Made by a program: the position numbers and the translations under genes
Shown: positions 29,243 to 37,526 of the stretch, one piece after another
How positions within the stretch are numbered: the first letter of the stretch is position 1
Layout: every line of letters begins with the position of its first letter
The notes under the pieces: model-generated
Databases searched by the model: none
The model's input: the letters and a program-made list of their open reading frames with translations, nothing else
Told to the model about the DNA's origin: nothing
Source of the DNA: Rhizobium sp. S152
GTDB taxonomy: Bacteria; Pseudomonadota; Alphaproteobacteria; Rhizobiales; Rhizobiaceae
Length of the DNA stretch: 64,000 nt
NCBI RefSeq assembly: GCF_030380735.1
Contig: NZ_JAUDRZ010000005.1
Location: 37,238 to 101,237, forward strand
Direction: 5' to 3'

Positions 29243-30145
29243 TTAAACCTTCTCGACTTCCGGCCGGCCCAGGATACCTGTCGGCTTGAAGATCAGCACG
29301 AAAGCGAGGATGGCGAAGGTCGCCACATCCTTGTAGGCGATAGTGAAATAGGCCGACCACAGGCTTTCGATCAGGCCGATCATCAGACCGCCGAGAACAG
29401 CACCCGGAAGCGAGCCGATACCGCCGAGAACGGCGGCCGTGAACGCCTTCACACCAGGCACGAAGCCGTCGTTGAAGTTCACAACACCGTAATACATCAG
29501 GTACATCGTGCCGGCGACGGCGGCGAGTGCGGCACCCATGATGAAGGTCACCGAGATCGTCTGGTCGACGTTGACCCCGAGCAGCGCCGCCATCTTGCGG
29601 TCCTGCTCGGTGGCGCGCTGCGCGCGGCCAAGCGCCGTATGATTGACGAGATACCAGAAGACGGTCAGCAGCACGGCCGTGATGATGATGATCACGATCT
29701 GCTTCAGCGAGATGGTGATACCGCCGATATTATAGACGCTGCTGATCAGCGGCGGGATCGGCTTATTGCGCGGACCCTGCGTGACCTGAATGAAGTTCGA
29801 CAGCGTGATCGACATGCCGATCGCGGTGATCAGCGGCGCCAAGCGGAACGAACCGCGCAGCGGGCGATACGCCACGCGCTCGATGGTCCAGTTCCACAAA
29901 CTCGTCATCAGCATCGCGATAAGCAGCATCACCAGCAGCAGGACGGCGACTGGAAGACCGGCGAATATGGATGTGAGGACGAGAAAGACGATAAGGGCGG
30001 CGAAGCCACCGATCATGAAAATATCGCCATGGGCGAAATTAATCATGCCGATGATGCCGTAAACCATCGTATAGCCGATAGCCACGAGGCCATAGATGGA
30101 TCCAAGAGTCAGCCCATTGATGAGCTGCTGGACAAAATATTCCAT
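29243..30145 (-). CDS. livH: Branched-chain amino-acid ABC transporter permease LivH
   Basis: The 300-residue permease, first gene of the liv operon, has eight or so helices. Family segments are GIIGMINFAHGDIFMIGGF, RATEQDRKMAALLGVN and AVLGGIGSLPGAVLGG. The ATG at 30145 gives the usual length. The upstream gap of about 360 bases should contain the operon promoter. Confidence 0.96.
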   Translation of the reverse strand: MEYFVQQLINGLTLGSIYGLVAIGYTMVYGIIGMINFAHGDIFMIGGFAALIVFLVLTSIFAGLPVAVLLLVMLLIAMLMTSLWNWTIERVAYRPLRGSFRLAPLITAIGMSITLSNFIQVTQGPRNKPIPPLISSVYNIGGITISLKQIVIIIITAVLLTVFWYLVNHTALGRAQRATEQDRKMAALLGVNVDQTISVTFIMGAALAAVAGTMYLMYYGVVNFNDGFVPGVKAFTAAVLGGIGSLPGAVLGGLMIGLIESLWSAYFTIAYKDVATFAILAFVLIFKPTGILGRPEVEKV

Positions 30146-30506
30146 ATGTCTTTCCCCTGGACACAGAACCCGAAAAGGCCTGCATCTCTTGTTATTCGAG
30201 CTCTTTGCGAGCCCCTTGATTAAGATTTCATACTGTTTTCAAGGCAAAAGGGAAGCGCAAAATCACGGCACTCCAAAGTTCTTTGCCCATTCGGTTAAAA
30301 TGACTGTTTATCGGTCACAAAGTCGAATTTTTTAGCGCTGAAGGCTCAAAAAAGCTGATTTCAACTATAACATGCGCGACCTGAGGGTAAACTGAATGAT
30401 GCGTGAAAGCTGAGAGATTCCGTCTTTGGCGTTTCCAAACACGCTTTGTCCCGATTATATATCTTCAAGACGGACCGGATTTAATTCACCACTCACAAGG
30501 AATGCA
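30146..30506. other. Divergent promoter region between livH and the CysQ-like gene
   Basis: These 361 bases are clearly more AT-rich than the flanking genes, with runs of A and T around 30240-30375. No credible gene was found. The region must carry the promoters for livHMGF on the minus strand and the phosphatase on the plus strand. I could not identify a specific regulator site. Confidence 0.6.
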
Positions 30507-31301
30507 ATGCTCGAGACATTTGAGGCCGCCGCGCTGGAAGCCGGCAAGGCAATCATGGAGGTCTATCGCAACGGCTGTCAGTCCTCTCAAAAGGCCGACA
30601 ACAGTCCGGTGACGATCGCCGACGAGCAGGCCGAGCGAATTATTCTTGCGCATCTCCAGCGTGATTTTCCCGATATTCCCATCATTGCCGAGGAATCCTT
30701 TGCGGCCGGCACCATTCCAAGCATCGAAGCCACGTTTTTCCTTGTCGATCCGCTCGACGGCACGCGCGAATTCATCGACAGGCGCCGGGAGTTCACCGTG
30801 AATATCGCGTTGATCGAAAATGGCTGCCCCACTGTCGGTATCGTTTTTGCTCCGGCTCTCGGCATCGCCTTTTCCGGCGAGAAAGGAAAGGCCGAGAAAC
30901 TGATCGTCGACGAAGCCTTTCAGGTAACACAGAGGATCGCGGTCGGTGTTCGACCGCAGCCGGCACGGCGCACGGCTCTGGCCAGCCGTTCGCACAACAG
31001 CCCGCAGACAGAGAGTTTCCTTGTAGATAACGCAATTTCCGACTGCACCAATATCGGTTCGTCGCTGAAGTTCTGCCTGCTCGCCGAGGGGCTCGCGGAT
31101 GTCTATCCGCGCTTTAGTCGCACCATGGAGTGGGACACGGCAGCCGGCGATGCCGTGTTGCGCGCTGCGGGCGGCTCGACCGTGACTCTGGACGGACTGC
31201 CGCTGGCATACGGCAAGCGAAATCAGGAGCACGACACCGATTTCGCCAATCCGCACTTTATCTCCTGGGGCGGCGAGACAGCGGCTCCCGAGCGGGCATG
31301 A
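30507..31301 (+). CDS. cysQ: 3'(2'),5'-bisphosphate nucleotidase / inositol monophosphatase family (CysQ-like)
   Basis: The 264-residue metal-dependent phosphatase starts MLETFEAAALEAGK. Motifs of the lithium-sensitive family are present: AEESF (metal Glu), DPLDGTREF, and EWDTAAGDAVLRAAGG. The REF after DPLDGT and the overall length favour CysQ (PAP recycling in sulfate assimilation) over inositol monophosphatase. The AAGG upstream supports the start; the earlier in-frame ATG at 30426 lacks one. Confidence 0.87.
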   Translation: MLETFEAAALEAGKAIMEVYRNGCQSSQKADNSPVTIADEQAERIILAHLQRDFPDIPIIAEESFAAGTIPSIEATFFLVDPLDGTREFIDRRREFTVNIALIENGCPTVGIVFAPALGIAFSGEKGKAEKLIVDEAFQVTQRIAVGVRPQPARRTALASRSHNSPQTESFLVDNAISDCTNIGSSLKFCLLAEGLADVYPRFSRTMEWDTAAGDAVLRAAGGSTVTLDGLPLAYGKRNQEHDTDFANPHFISWGGETAAPERA

Positions 31302-31424
31302 TAATTCCGAAATAGAAAGCAAAATCAGCAACAGTCGGGATTCTCCATCCCCGCGCTCCTGAACGTGCTTAGGCTCTTCGCCAGCAGAAACGCCGGCGAT
31401 CGCCCGGCCATGAAGGGAGCCAAC

Positions 31425-32465
31425 ATGTCCGATCAGACCGCCAACCTCGCCCTCCCCTACATATTGCCGTCGCAGGCGCAGAAGCATGTCACCCATAACG
31501 AGGGGCTGCAGCGCCTGGACGCCCTCGTCCAGCTTGTCATCGCCGCGGAACATACGGCACCTCCCGAGGCACCAGACGAAGGGCAATGCTTTCTGATCAA
31601 GGAGGGAGCTTCGGGGGATTGGGCCGGAATGACCGGACGCCTCGCCTTTCGCCAGGACGGCAGCTGGATCTATCTGCAGCCAAGGAGGGGCTGGCAAGCC
31701 CTCTTCCTGGAACTGGAACAGATAAGGTGCTTCGACGGCAATGCTTGGCGCGCCGTCTCGTTGACCATGGACGGTTCGATCGCGATGCTGGGCATCAACA
31801 CCACGCCGGATGAAGTTAACCGTCTCGCAGCGGCATCGGACGCAAGCCTCTTCAGCCACGCCGGCAACGGCCACCAGATGAAGATCAACAAGGCTGCGGC
31901 CTCCGATACCGGCTCGCTGCTCTTTCAGACCGCATGGTCGGGTCGCGCCGAAATGGGCCTCGCCGGTAACGACGAATTCGCGGTCAAGGTCAGCGCCGAT
32001 GGTGATACGTGGATGACAGCGCTCGCCATATCGCAACACGGTGTGGTCGAGACGCCGGCGCGGCCAGTGATCCGCACTTCGTTGGCGGCCGCAACATTGT
32101 CTCCCGCGGCAGGAACGCGGACCGGTTTCGACGAACTTCACCTGCAGCAGGGCAATGGTTTCGAGCTTGGGGCCGCCGTGCCATCAGGCAGCGGCCATCG
32201 CCTCACCGCGAAGCAAAGCGGTCTTTATCTTGTCACGCTGAACACGCGGGTGATCTCGTCGTCCGGTCATGCTGCGGCGATCGAGATCAACGGGACGACG
32301 CCTTTGGCATCGATCGAAGCCGCGGCCTCTACCTTTCCCTCGCGGCAATCGGTCTGCGCAGTCATCTCGCTTGTTGAGGGCGATTGGCTCGCCCTGCTCC
32401 ATTCCGGTGCCGCGCAGTATGAATTCGGTGCAGGGAAAACCGAACTCACATTTGTCATGCTCTGA
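31425..32465 (+). CDS. DUF2793 protein with C-terminal jelly-roll-like domain
   Basis: The 346-residue protein begins with a DUF2793-type domain (LALPYILPSQAQKHVTHNEG, about residues 8-100), otherwise found in phage-tail or gene-transfer-agent contexts. The last 115 residues (around SGLYLVTLNTRVIS through the C terminus) look like a compact all-beta C1q/TNF-type or phage-fibre head. There is no signal peptide. SD GAAGGGAG supports the ATG at 31425. No other phage genes are near. It is convergent with a LuxR-family regulator. Function unknown; a fibre or adhesin-like structural protein is my inference. Confidence 0.72.
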   Translation: MSDQTANLALPYILPSQAQKHVTHNEGLQRLDALVQLVIAAEHTAPPEAPDEGQCFLIKEGASGDWAGMTGRLAFRQDGSWIYLQPRRGWQALFLELEQIRCFDGNAWRAVSLTMDGSIAMLGINTTPDEVNRLAAASDASLFSHAGNGHQMKINKAAASDTGSLLFQTAWSGRAEMGLAGNDEFAVKVSADGDTWMTALAISQHGVVETPARPVIRTSLAAATLSPAAGTRTGFDELHLQQGNGFELGAAVPSGSGHRLTAKQSGLYLVTLNTRVISSSGHAAAIEINGTTPLASIEAAASTFPSRQSVCAVISLVEGDWLALLHSGAAQYEFGAGKTELTFVML

Positions 32466-32485
32466 CTTTTGGAGTTGGCGACCGA

Positions 32486-33226
32486 TCAGATCAACCGATA
32501 GCGCAAAGCACGAGCCACGGCCTGCATACGGTTCACGGAATCGAGCTTGCGCATCGCGCTTTTGAGGTAACCGACAACAGTGTGCGAGGACAGTTCGAGA
32601 ATGATCGCGATCTCTTCGCTGCTCTTGCCCGCGGCAGACCAGCGCAGGCATTCCACCTCGCGGCCGCTTAAATTCTCTGCAGGCTGCTCGACGGGATTGT
32701 TATGGCCGAACGTTTCCAGGAATTCGATTGCCCGGACGATCTGCGCCGACGCCTCTTCACGCGACGGCAATTTCCGTTCACCGGAGAAAGCAAAAATATA
32801 CTGGCGGCGATCGGCGTCATGCAACGTGAAGGCGAGCGTGCTCTTCAGCCCATTGAGGCGCATGAACTCCGTCACCTTGGCTCCACGCCGGCTTGCCGAC
32901 GTGCCCTCGAACGGGACACCGTCGCAGAACACAGGCATGATGGTGCTTTTCAGTTTGGTAACCATACCGGAACAATAAAACACGTCTGCCTGCTCATAAA
33001 AGGCGAGCAGTTTTCCTGGCCAGTTGCTGGCCAGGCGGTTCGCCAAGAATCCGGTGCGATCTCCACGCGGGAAGGACGATAGCAAATAATAGTCGAAACC
33101 GATCGACCGAGCCATTTCGCCAAGATATTCATCAGCATCATTCGCGAACGCGCTGTCTCCGGACGCCGCGAACGAAAGTATATTCTCGTCCGCCCCTTTT
33201 CGGGCAGATCCTGTCGATCTCGGCAT
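32486..33226 (-). CDS. LuxR-family regulator with autoinducer-binding-type domain (LuxR solo)
   Basis: The 246-residue protein has an N-terminal autoinducer-binding-type alpha/beta domain (about 25-160, containing SIGFDYYLLSSFP and FMRLNGLKSTLAFTL). A C-terminal LuxR helix-turn-helix follows (about 180-245, LSGREVECLRWSAAGKSSEEIA). The ATG at 33226 has GAGGGA upstream. No luxI-type synthase is in the window, so it is a solo. The Trp/Tyr/Asp ligand signature is only partly visible, so acyl-homoserine-lactone binding is uncertain. Its convergent neighbour is the DUF2793 gene. Confidence 0.83.
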   Translation of the reverse strand: MPRSTGSARKGADENILSFAASGDSAFANDADEYLGEMARSIGFDYYLLSSFPRGDRTGFLANRLASNWPGKLLAFYEQADVFYCSGMVTKLKSTIMPVFCDGVPFEGTSASRRGAKVTEFMRLNGLKSTLAFTLHDADRRQYIFAFSGERKLPSREEASAQIVRAIEFLETFGHNNPVEQPAENLSGREVECLRWSAAGKSSEEIAIILELSSHTVVGYLKSAMRKLDSVNRMQAVARALRYRLI

Positions 33227-33610
33227 TTTACTGTCCCTCGCGATAGCTCCGCGCTTCGCACCGTTTGCCGGCGAATTCCGGCTTACAGAGCAAAGCCGCA
33301 CCGCGACGATGCGTGGTGACGGGTCCGACAACTTTGCACCTGCCAGACGGAGCCCGGACGAAACCCTCTCGCCCGCACCCTATTTTGGTGCGCTTATAAA
33401 TTGAAAAAAAACTTATGAATATAATACATAACGCATGGCTCCCATGCGCCTGCCTCAAATTTACGCTGCGTGAGGCAACAATGCAGCCACACGGTGCAGG
33501 CGAAGCAGCAGAGTTAAACTTCTTATCAAAGTGTTACTATGAGCTTAGGCAATTTTTAAATGTGACAAGCTAGAGTGGCTGCCGTGGTCTTGAGTTGTGT
33601 AGAGAGTCCA
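33227..33610. other. AT-rich divergent promoter region between the LuxR solo and sciP
   Basis: No gene is supported in these 384 bases. The part around 33395-33440 is strongly AT-rich, with an A8 run. A GAGTC (GANTC, the CcrM methylation motif) lies just before the sciP ATG. The region must drive luxR-type and sciP transcription in opposite directions. Confidence 0.55.
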
Positions 33611-33886
33611 ATGACCGAAATGATACGTCCCCGAGTAAAATATGTCATCGGCCCCGATGGCAGCCCGCTGACGATTGCGGATTTGCCGCCGCCCAATACG
33701 CGGCGTTGGGTTATCCGCCGTAAAGCAGAGGTTGTCGCGGCCGTCCGCGGTGGCTTGTTGAGCTTGGAAGAAGCTTGCGAACGTTACACGCTGACCGTCG
33801 AGGAATTCCTCTCCTGGCAGTCGTCGATCAACAGCCATGGTCTCGCGGGCCTGCGCACGACGCGCATCCAGCAGTATCGCCATTAA
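33611..33886 (+). CDS. sciP: CtrA inhibitor SciP (DUF1153)
   Basis: In Caulobacter SciP is a small protein that blocks CtrA-activated transcription in G1. The 91-residue protein starts MTEMIRPRVKYVIGPDG and contains LPPPNTRRWVIRRKAEVV and the helix-turn-helix LLSLEEACERYTLTVEEF, matching DUF1153 end to end. A short upstream extension of the frame is not conserved. It lies about 1.5 kb from ctrA and is probably under cell-cycle control. Confidence 0.93.
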   Translation: MTEMIRPRVKYVIGPDGSPLTIADLPPPNTRRWVIRRKAEVVAAVRGGLLSLEEACERYTLTVEEFLSWQSSINSHGLAGLRTTRIQQYRH

Positions 33887-34209
33887 AGGCAATTGCCGAA
33901 TTCTTTGATTTCGGGCCGTCCGCATCTCCCCAAAGGGTATGCCGACGGCCCGAAACTGTCATGACGGGCGCCCGAGCCACTCGGATGCCGCAAGATGCCG
34001 ATCGCTGGTTTCCATCCACCATAGACCACTCCGGATGCAGACCGTTTTGTGAAAAGCACGCGTTGAACTGCCGGCAGCGCCGGCAGTCAGACCACCCGGA
34101 TACCCCTACCCCGCTTTCTTTATTGAACAGTGCGTGTTCGCCGACACTCTTGGCGCAGCGATCCTAGCGTGCGACTTTCCGCTTCTATTGTTGCGAATGG
34201 AGATCGGCT
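33887..34209. other. Structured intergenic region downstream of sciP
   Basis: No gene is supported in these 323 bases. A long stem-loop at 33909-33955 has 12-bp perfect outer arms (TTTCGGGCCGTC/GACGGCCCGAAA) and inner GCAT/ATGC and CCC/GGG pairs. A second hairpin at 34067-34087 has 9-bp arms ACTGCCGGC/GCCGGCAGT and a 3-nt loop. Neither has a clear T tail. They could end sciP transcription or belong to a small RNA. Confidence 0.6.
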
Positions 34210-34491
34210 ATGGACATCACCAATCAAGAAACTGCTTCGGGCGGCCGCTATGTTGCCGAACTCGAAGGCCACGAGGCGGAAATGACCTATTCCCGCACCT
34301 CCCCGAAACTGGTTATCATCGATCACACCGGCGTGCCGGACGCGTTGCGCGGCAAGGGCGTTGGGCAGGCTCTTGCACTTCATGCCGTGGAAGAGGCCCG
34401 CAAGGGCGGCTGGAAAATCTTTCCGCTCTGCCCGTTCTTCAAGGCCCAATCGCAACGCCATGAGGAGTGGCGCGACGTCATCAACGGCTGA
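34210..34491 (+). CDS. Small GNAT-type N-acetyltransferase (YjdJ/NATD1-like)
   Basis: The 93-residue protein is a minimal GNAT fold of the N-acetyltransferase-like (COG2388) group. It has YVAELEGHEAEMTYSR, HTGVPDALRGKGVGQALA (acetyl-CoA loop RGKGVG) and KIFPLCPFFK. GGAG lies seven bases upstream of the ATG. Substrate unknown. Confidence 0.88.
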   Translation: MDITNQETASGGRYVAELEGHEAEMTYSRTSPKLVIIDHTGVPDALRGKGVGQALALHAVEEARKGGWKIFPLCPFFKAQSQRHEEWRDVING

Positions 34492-34510
34492 GGCCGAAAA
34501 ATTGCATGCC

Positions 34511-34554
34511 AAAAGCCATGTATGACGGACATCAGTCCATCATACATGGCTTCT
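34511..34554. terminator. Strong bidirectional stem-loop between convergent genes
   Basis: Perfect 13-bp arms AAGCCATGTATGA/TCATACATGGCTT are extended by GGAC/GTCC around a 4-nt loop, giving a nearly continuous hairpin at 34513-34552. It lies between the convergent GNAT and FliJ-like genes, so it is best read as a bidirectional terminator, although T tails are short. Confidence 0.65.
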
Positions 34555-34599
34555 CTAAAGGCGTCCCCCAGGCGCCTAGGCAGGCGCCCGCCTATCACT

Positions 34600-34950
34600 T
34601 CAGGCGCGCGCCCGAATTGCGCCGTCGCGCTCTTCCAGCGCGGCCGCACGTGCGTATTCCGCCTGCATCTCTTCGAGCGCCTGTTCCAGCGCTTCCTCCT
34701 GCATCCTCAGTTCCTTGATGGAAACCTGAAGATTATCCGCGCGCTGGCGAGCTGCCTTTGCGAAAGTCGGATAGGCGAAGTGATTCGGATCGGAAATCCC
34801 GGACTTCTTTTCCTCGACGACGATCTGGCTCTCCAGATCCTTCGTCATCCGGTCAAATTCAGACATCATCATCTGCAACTGCTGCAGCTGACGACGTTTT
34901 TCGTTCACCTGAAACTCCTTCAGGCGAACTAGGCTCTCACGCGACTTCAT
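34600..34950 (-). CDS. fliJ: FliJ-like flagellar export chaperone
   Basis: The 116-residue protein is almost entirely coiled-coil (LVRLKEFQVNEKRRQLQQLQ..., LQVSIKELRMQEEALEQALE), as is FliJ, the stalk-like partner of the flagellar export ATPase FliI. The ATG at 34950 has GGAG eight bases upstream. fliI is not adjacent. A FliJ-like gene next to ctrA is, as I recall, a recurrent alphaproteobacterial arrangement. Identification rests on coiled-coil character plus synteny. Confidence 0.75.
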   Translation of the reverse strand: MKSRESLVRLKEFQVNEKRRQLQQLQMMMSEFDRMTKDLESQIVVEEKKSGISDPNHFAYPTFAKAARQRADNLQVSIKELRMQEEALEQALEEMQAEYARAAALEERDGAIRARA

Positions 34951-35393
34951 ACGCATTACTCCAGTGATGCGAGATCCCGGCTCTACTCGTAACCGCCCCT
35001 TGCAAGCCGCTTTGACACGACCCACCCAAAAAAATTCCGGCGGCGTTAACAAAAACCTACCGCTGGTAACCTTTCGTTTACGGGCATCGTTAATGATAGT
35101 CCCGATGATTTAAGGGTCGGTAAACACAACTACGCGATTTCCGATACCGTTTCATTGGTGAGTCGAATGAATCGCTTACCAGCCGTTCTTAATGTAAAAG
35201 TTAAGGATCAGGCTTTGCGGATTCTTGTTGGAAAACAGCGGAATGGACAAAATATTTAATAAATTCTCTCCCTCTTGCCAGGGTGGATTAGAATTTGTTA
35301 ACCATTCCGTGGCAGCTTCCAAATCACGCAGTGACATATTCGGTATCGCGTAGGGGGCCAGACCACCTTTCGGCGGCGGTAAAGGGGATAAGA
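34951..35393. promoter_or_regulatory. ctrA upstream regulatory region with CcrM and CtrA sites
   Basis: These 443 AT-rich bases hold no gene. Two GANTC motifs, GAGTC at 35160-35164 and GAATC at 35169-35173, lie 4 bases apart. A CtrA half-site TTAACCAT occurs at 35298-35305, about 90 bases before the ctrA start. CcrM methylation of GANTC sites and CtrA autoregulation are established controls of ctrA in Caulobacter and rhizobia. The exact promoter positions here are not mapped. Confidence 0.65.
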
Positions 35394-36095
35394 ATGCGGG
35401 TACTACTCATCGAAGACGACAGCGCGACAGCGCAGAGCATCGAATTGATGCTCAAGTCAGAAAGTTTCAACGTCTACACCACCGATCTGGGTGAAGAAGG
35501 CGTCGATCTCGGCAAGCTGTATGATTATGATATCATCCTGCTTGATCTCAACCTTCCCGACATGTCCGGATATGAAGTGCTCCGCACTCTCCGCCTGTCC
35601 AAGGTTAAAACACCGATCCTCATCCTCTCCGGCATGGCCGGCATCGAGGACAAGGTTCGCGGTCTCGGCTTCGGCGCCGACGACTACATGACAAAGCCGT
35701 TCCACAAGGACGAACTGGTTGCTCGCATCCATGCGATCGTCCGTCGTTCCAAGGGTCACGCCCAGTCCGTCATCATGACCGGCGAACTGATCGTCAACCT
35801 CGACGCCAAGACCGTCGAAGTCGGTGGCCAGCGCGTTCACCTGACGGGCAAGGAATACCAGATGCTGGAGCTGCTTTCGCTCCGCAAGGGCACCACGCTC
35901 ACCAAGGAAATGTTCCTGAACCACCTTTACGGCGGCATGGACGAGCCGGAACTCAAGATCATCGACGTCTTCATCTGCAAACTCCGCAAGAAGCTTGCAA
36001 ATGCTGCCGGTGGCGCGAACTACATCGAGACCGTATGGGGCCGCGGCTACGTGCTACGCGAACCAGATGGTGCCGAATACGCCGAAACTGCCTGA
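35394..36095 (+). CDS. ctrA: Cell-cycle master response regulator CtrA
   Basis: The 233-residue OmpR/PhoB-type regulator starts [15 protein letters not shown]. It has the phospho-acceptor Asp51 in [12 protein letters not shown], Lys in [11 protein letters not shown], and a C-terminal winged helix ([31 protein letters not shown]). The sequence matches CtrA along its length. It controls replication, division and motility genes. The frame's upstream ATG at 35295 is not used, because the conserved protein starts at 35394. ChpT, which passes phosphate to CtrA, is encoded 0.6 kb downstream. Confidence 0.98.
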   Translation: MRVLLIEDDSATAQSIELMLKSESFNVYTTDLGEEGVDLGKLYDYDIILLDLNLPDMSGYEVLRTLRLSKVKTPILILSGMAGIEDKVRGLGFGADDYMTKPFHKDELVARIHAIVRRSKGHAQSVIMTGELIVNLDAKTVEVGGQRVHLTGKEYQMLELLSLRKGTTLTKEMFLNHLYGGMDEPELKIIDVFICKLRKKLANAAGGANYIETVWGRGYVLREPDGAEYAETA

Positions 36096-36125
36096 TTTCA
36101 GGCCGCCCCCTTTACAGAGGCAGTC

Positions 36126-36154
36126 AAAATCCCGCCCAAAAGGCGGGATTTTTT
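36126..36154 (+). terminator. Rho-independent terminator after ctrA
   Basis: The arms AAAATCCCGCC/GGCGGGATTTT close a 5-nt loop and are followed by T residues. It lies 31 bases past the ctrA stop. Confidence 0.88.
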
Positions 36155-36176
36155 CGTCGCGCGATATCGACAAACG

Positions 36177-36204
36177 GAAAAGCCGCCCAAAAGGAGCGGC
36201 TTCC
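36177..36204 (-). terminator. Terminator of the receiver-protein gene
   Basis: The stem AAGCCGC/GCGGCTT has a 9-nt loop and is followed by TTTCC on the minus strand. It faces the convergent ctrA terminator and lies 23 bases past the stop of the minus-strand gene. Confidence 0.7.
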
Positions 36205-36226
36205 ATACGCGATGATTTGAAAAGAC

Positions 36227-36589
36227 TTACGCGGCGATGGCGCGGTTGCCGAACACGGCCGTCAGGATCTTGCGGTCGAACGGCTTCAGCAGGAAGTCGG
36301 TCGCCCCTGCCCGCTTGCCCATCATCAGCTTCTTGAGATCCGCCTCGACGACGCAATAGTAGATCTTGACTTCCTTGCCGCCCTCCATGGCGCGGATGGC
36401 GACAATCAGCTCGATGGCGCCATCCATCGCCGAATCGACGATCAGGTAATCCGGCAGCTCGGTCTGGCAGCGGGTGAGCGCTTCGCTGGCATTGGAGGCT
36501 TCACTGACCAGGAAATCGAGTTCGGAGAGAATTCGCTTTCCGACTTTGCGAACGACGTCCGACGAGTCAGTGATCATAAACCTCTGCAT
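36227..36589 (-). CDS. Single-domain receiver protein, atypical
   Basis: This 120-residue stand-alone receiver starts MQRFMITDSSDVVRKVG, with AGGAG five bases upstream. The phospho-Asp (LIVDSAMDG) and the conserved Lys (FLLKPFD) are present. However, the first residue of the N-terminal acidic pair is Thr (ITDSS instead of DD), and the Thr/Ser switch position reads Val. It lies between ctrA and chpT, so a role in the CtrA pathway is likely but not shown. Phosphorylation may be weak. Confidence 0.85.
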   Translation of the reverse strand: MQRFMITDSSDVVRKVGKRILSELDFLVSEASNASEALTRCQTELPDYLIVDSAMDGAIELIVAIRAMEGGKEVKIYYCVVEADLKKLMMGKRAGATDFLLKPFDRKILTAVFGNRAIAA

Positions 36590-36700
36590 GGCTGCTCCTT
36601 GGCCCAGCTTCTCTTCGGCGGGCGTATTATCCCTCGAAGATAAAAACATTAGGCTAAGGAATCATTACCTCGATTGCCGGAATCGAGCCGGCAACAATGC

Positions 36701-37348
36701 TTATTCCGCGACAATCTCGGCGGTGAAGATCAACTCTTCCGGCGTCACTTCATGCCCGAGCTTCATCCCGCATTCGTCCGCCAGCAGCACGGTGTAGTAA
36801 GGCTGGATCGAATGAGCATCGATCGCCTCTTCCACTTCGCGCGTGGAAATCTCCACGTACTTCGGTGGCATGCGCATCATCTTGCCCTTGGCGACGATCT
36901 TGAACTTCGCCTCAAGCTCCGGGTTTTCCAACGAAATTTCGAGAACGCCGCCGCGCGGGATCGAGGAGTATGCGACCAGGAACATATTCAGAAGCAGCTT
37001 CACGCGGTTCTTCGCAATGATGGCGCGCGGACCGGTCCAGACGACTTCCGTCTTCTTCTCGGCAGCCGCGAAATCCTTGGCCGCGCGCTCGGCTTCGCCG
37101 GTGTCGATCGACGCACCCACGGAGCCGGAGGCACCGAATGCGAGACGCGCGAACTTGAGGCGCACGGAGGCGTTCAGCGCACTTGTTCGAATAAGATCCA
37201 TGGCGTCGGCATCGGCCCCGCCTTCATCAAGAAGTTCAAGACCATTATTAATGGCACCGACAGGCGAAATGACATCGTGGCAAACGCGGCTGCAAAGAAG
37301 CGCGGCGAGATCCGGGCCGGTCAGTATAAGATTTGGGTTCTTCGACAT
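36701..37348 (-). CDS. chpT: Histidine phosphotransferase ChpT
   Basis: ChpT passes phosphate from CckA to CtrA and CpdR. The 215-residue protein has the dimerisation/phosphotransfer helix with His24 in LLCSRVCHDVISPVGAINNG. A degenerate ATPase-like domain follows without ATP-binding boxes, as expected for ChpT. The second of two tandem ATGs (37348) has the better spacing from GGAG. Adjacency to ctrA supports the name. Confidence 0.95.
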   Translation of the reverse strand: MSKNPNLILTGPDLAALLCSRVCHDVISPVGAINNGLELLDEGGADADAMDLIRTSALNASVRLKFARLAFGASGSVGASIDTGEAERAAKDFAAAEKKTEVVWTGPRAIIAKNRVKLLLNMFLVAYSSIPRGGVLEISLENPELEAKFKIVAKGKMMRMPPKYVEISTREVEEAIDAHSIQPYYTVLLADECGMKLGHEVTPEELIFTAEIVAE

Positions 37349-37526
37349 CATTGTCTCCAGGGCGGCAGGTTCATTCCGCCATATAGCTTTATTAAAATTG
37401 CGCGAAGTTTGCGACCGTACTCGGGCGCCATAATGACACCATATTTGGTAAACCGATTGTTAAGACCATGTGCGCAAAATGATGGAAACGCCGGAAACGG
37501 CTCATCGTACCGACCATGATGAACGG

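Noticed and set aside
30486..32141. 551-codon minus-strand open frame across the CysQ-like and DUF2793 genes
   Set aside because: It spans two recognisable plus-strand genes and has no family similarity of its own.
31425..32465. Prophage or gene-transfer-agent remnant
   Set aside because: Only one phage-type domain is present; there are no integrase, capsid, terminase or attachment-site signs around it.
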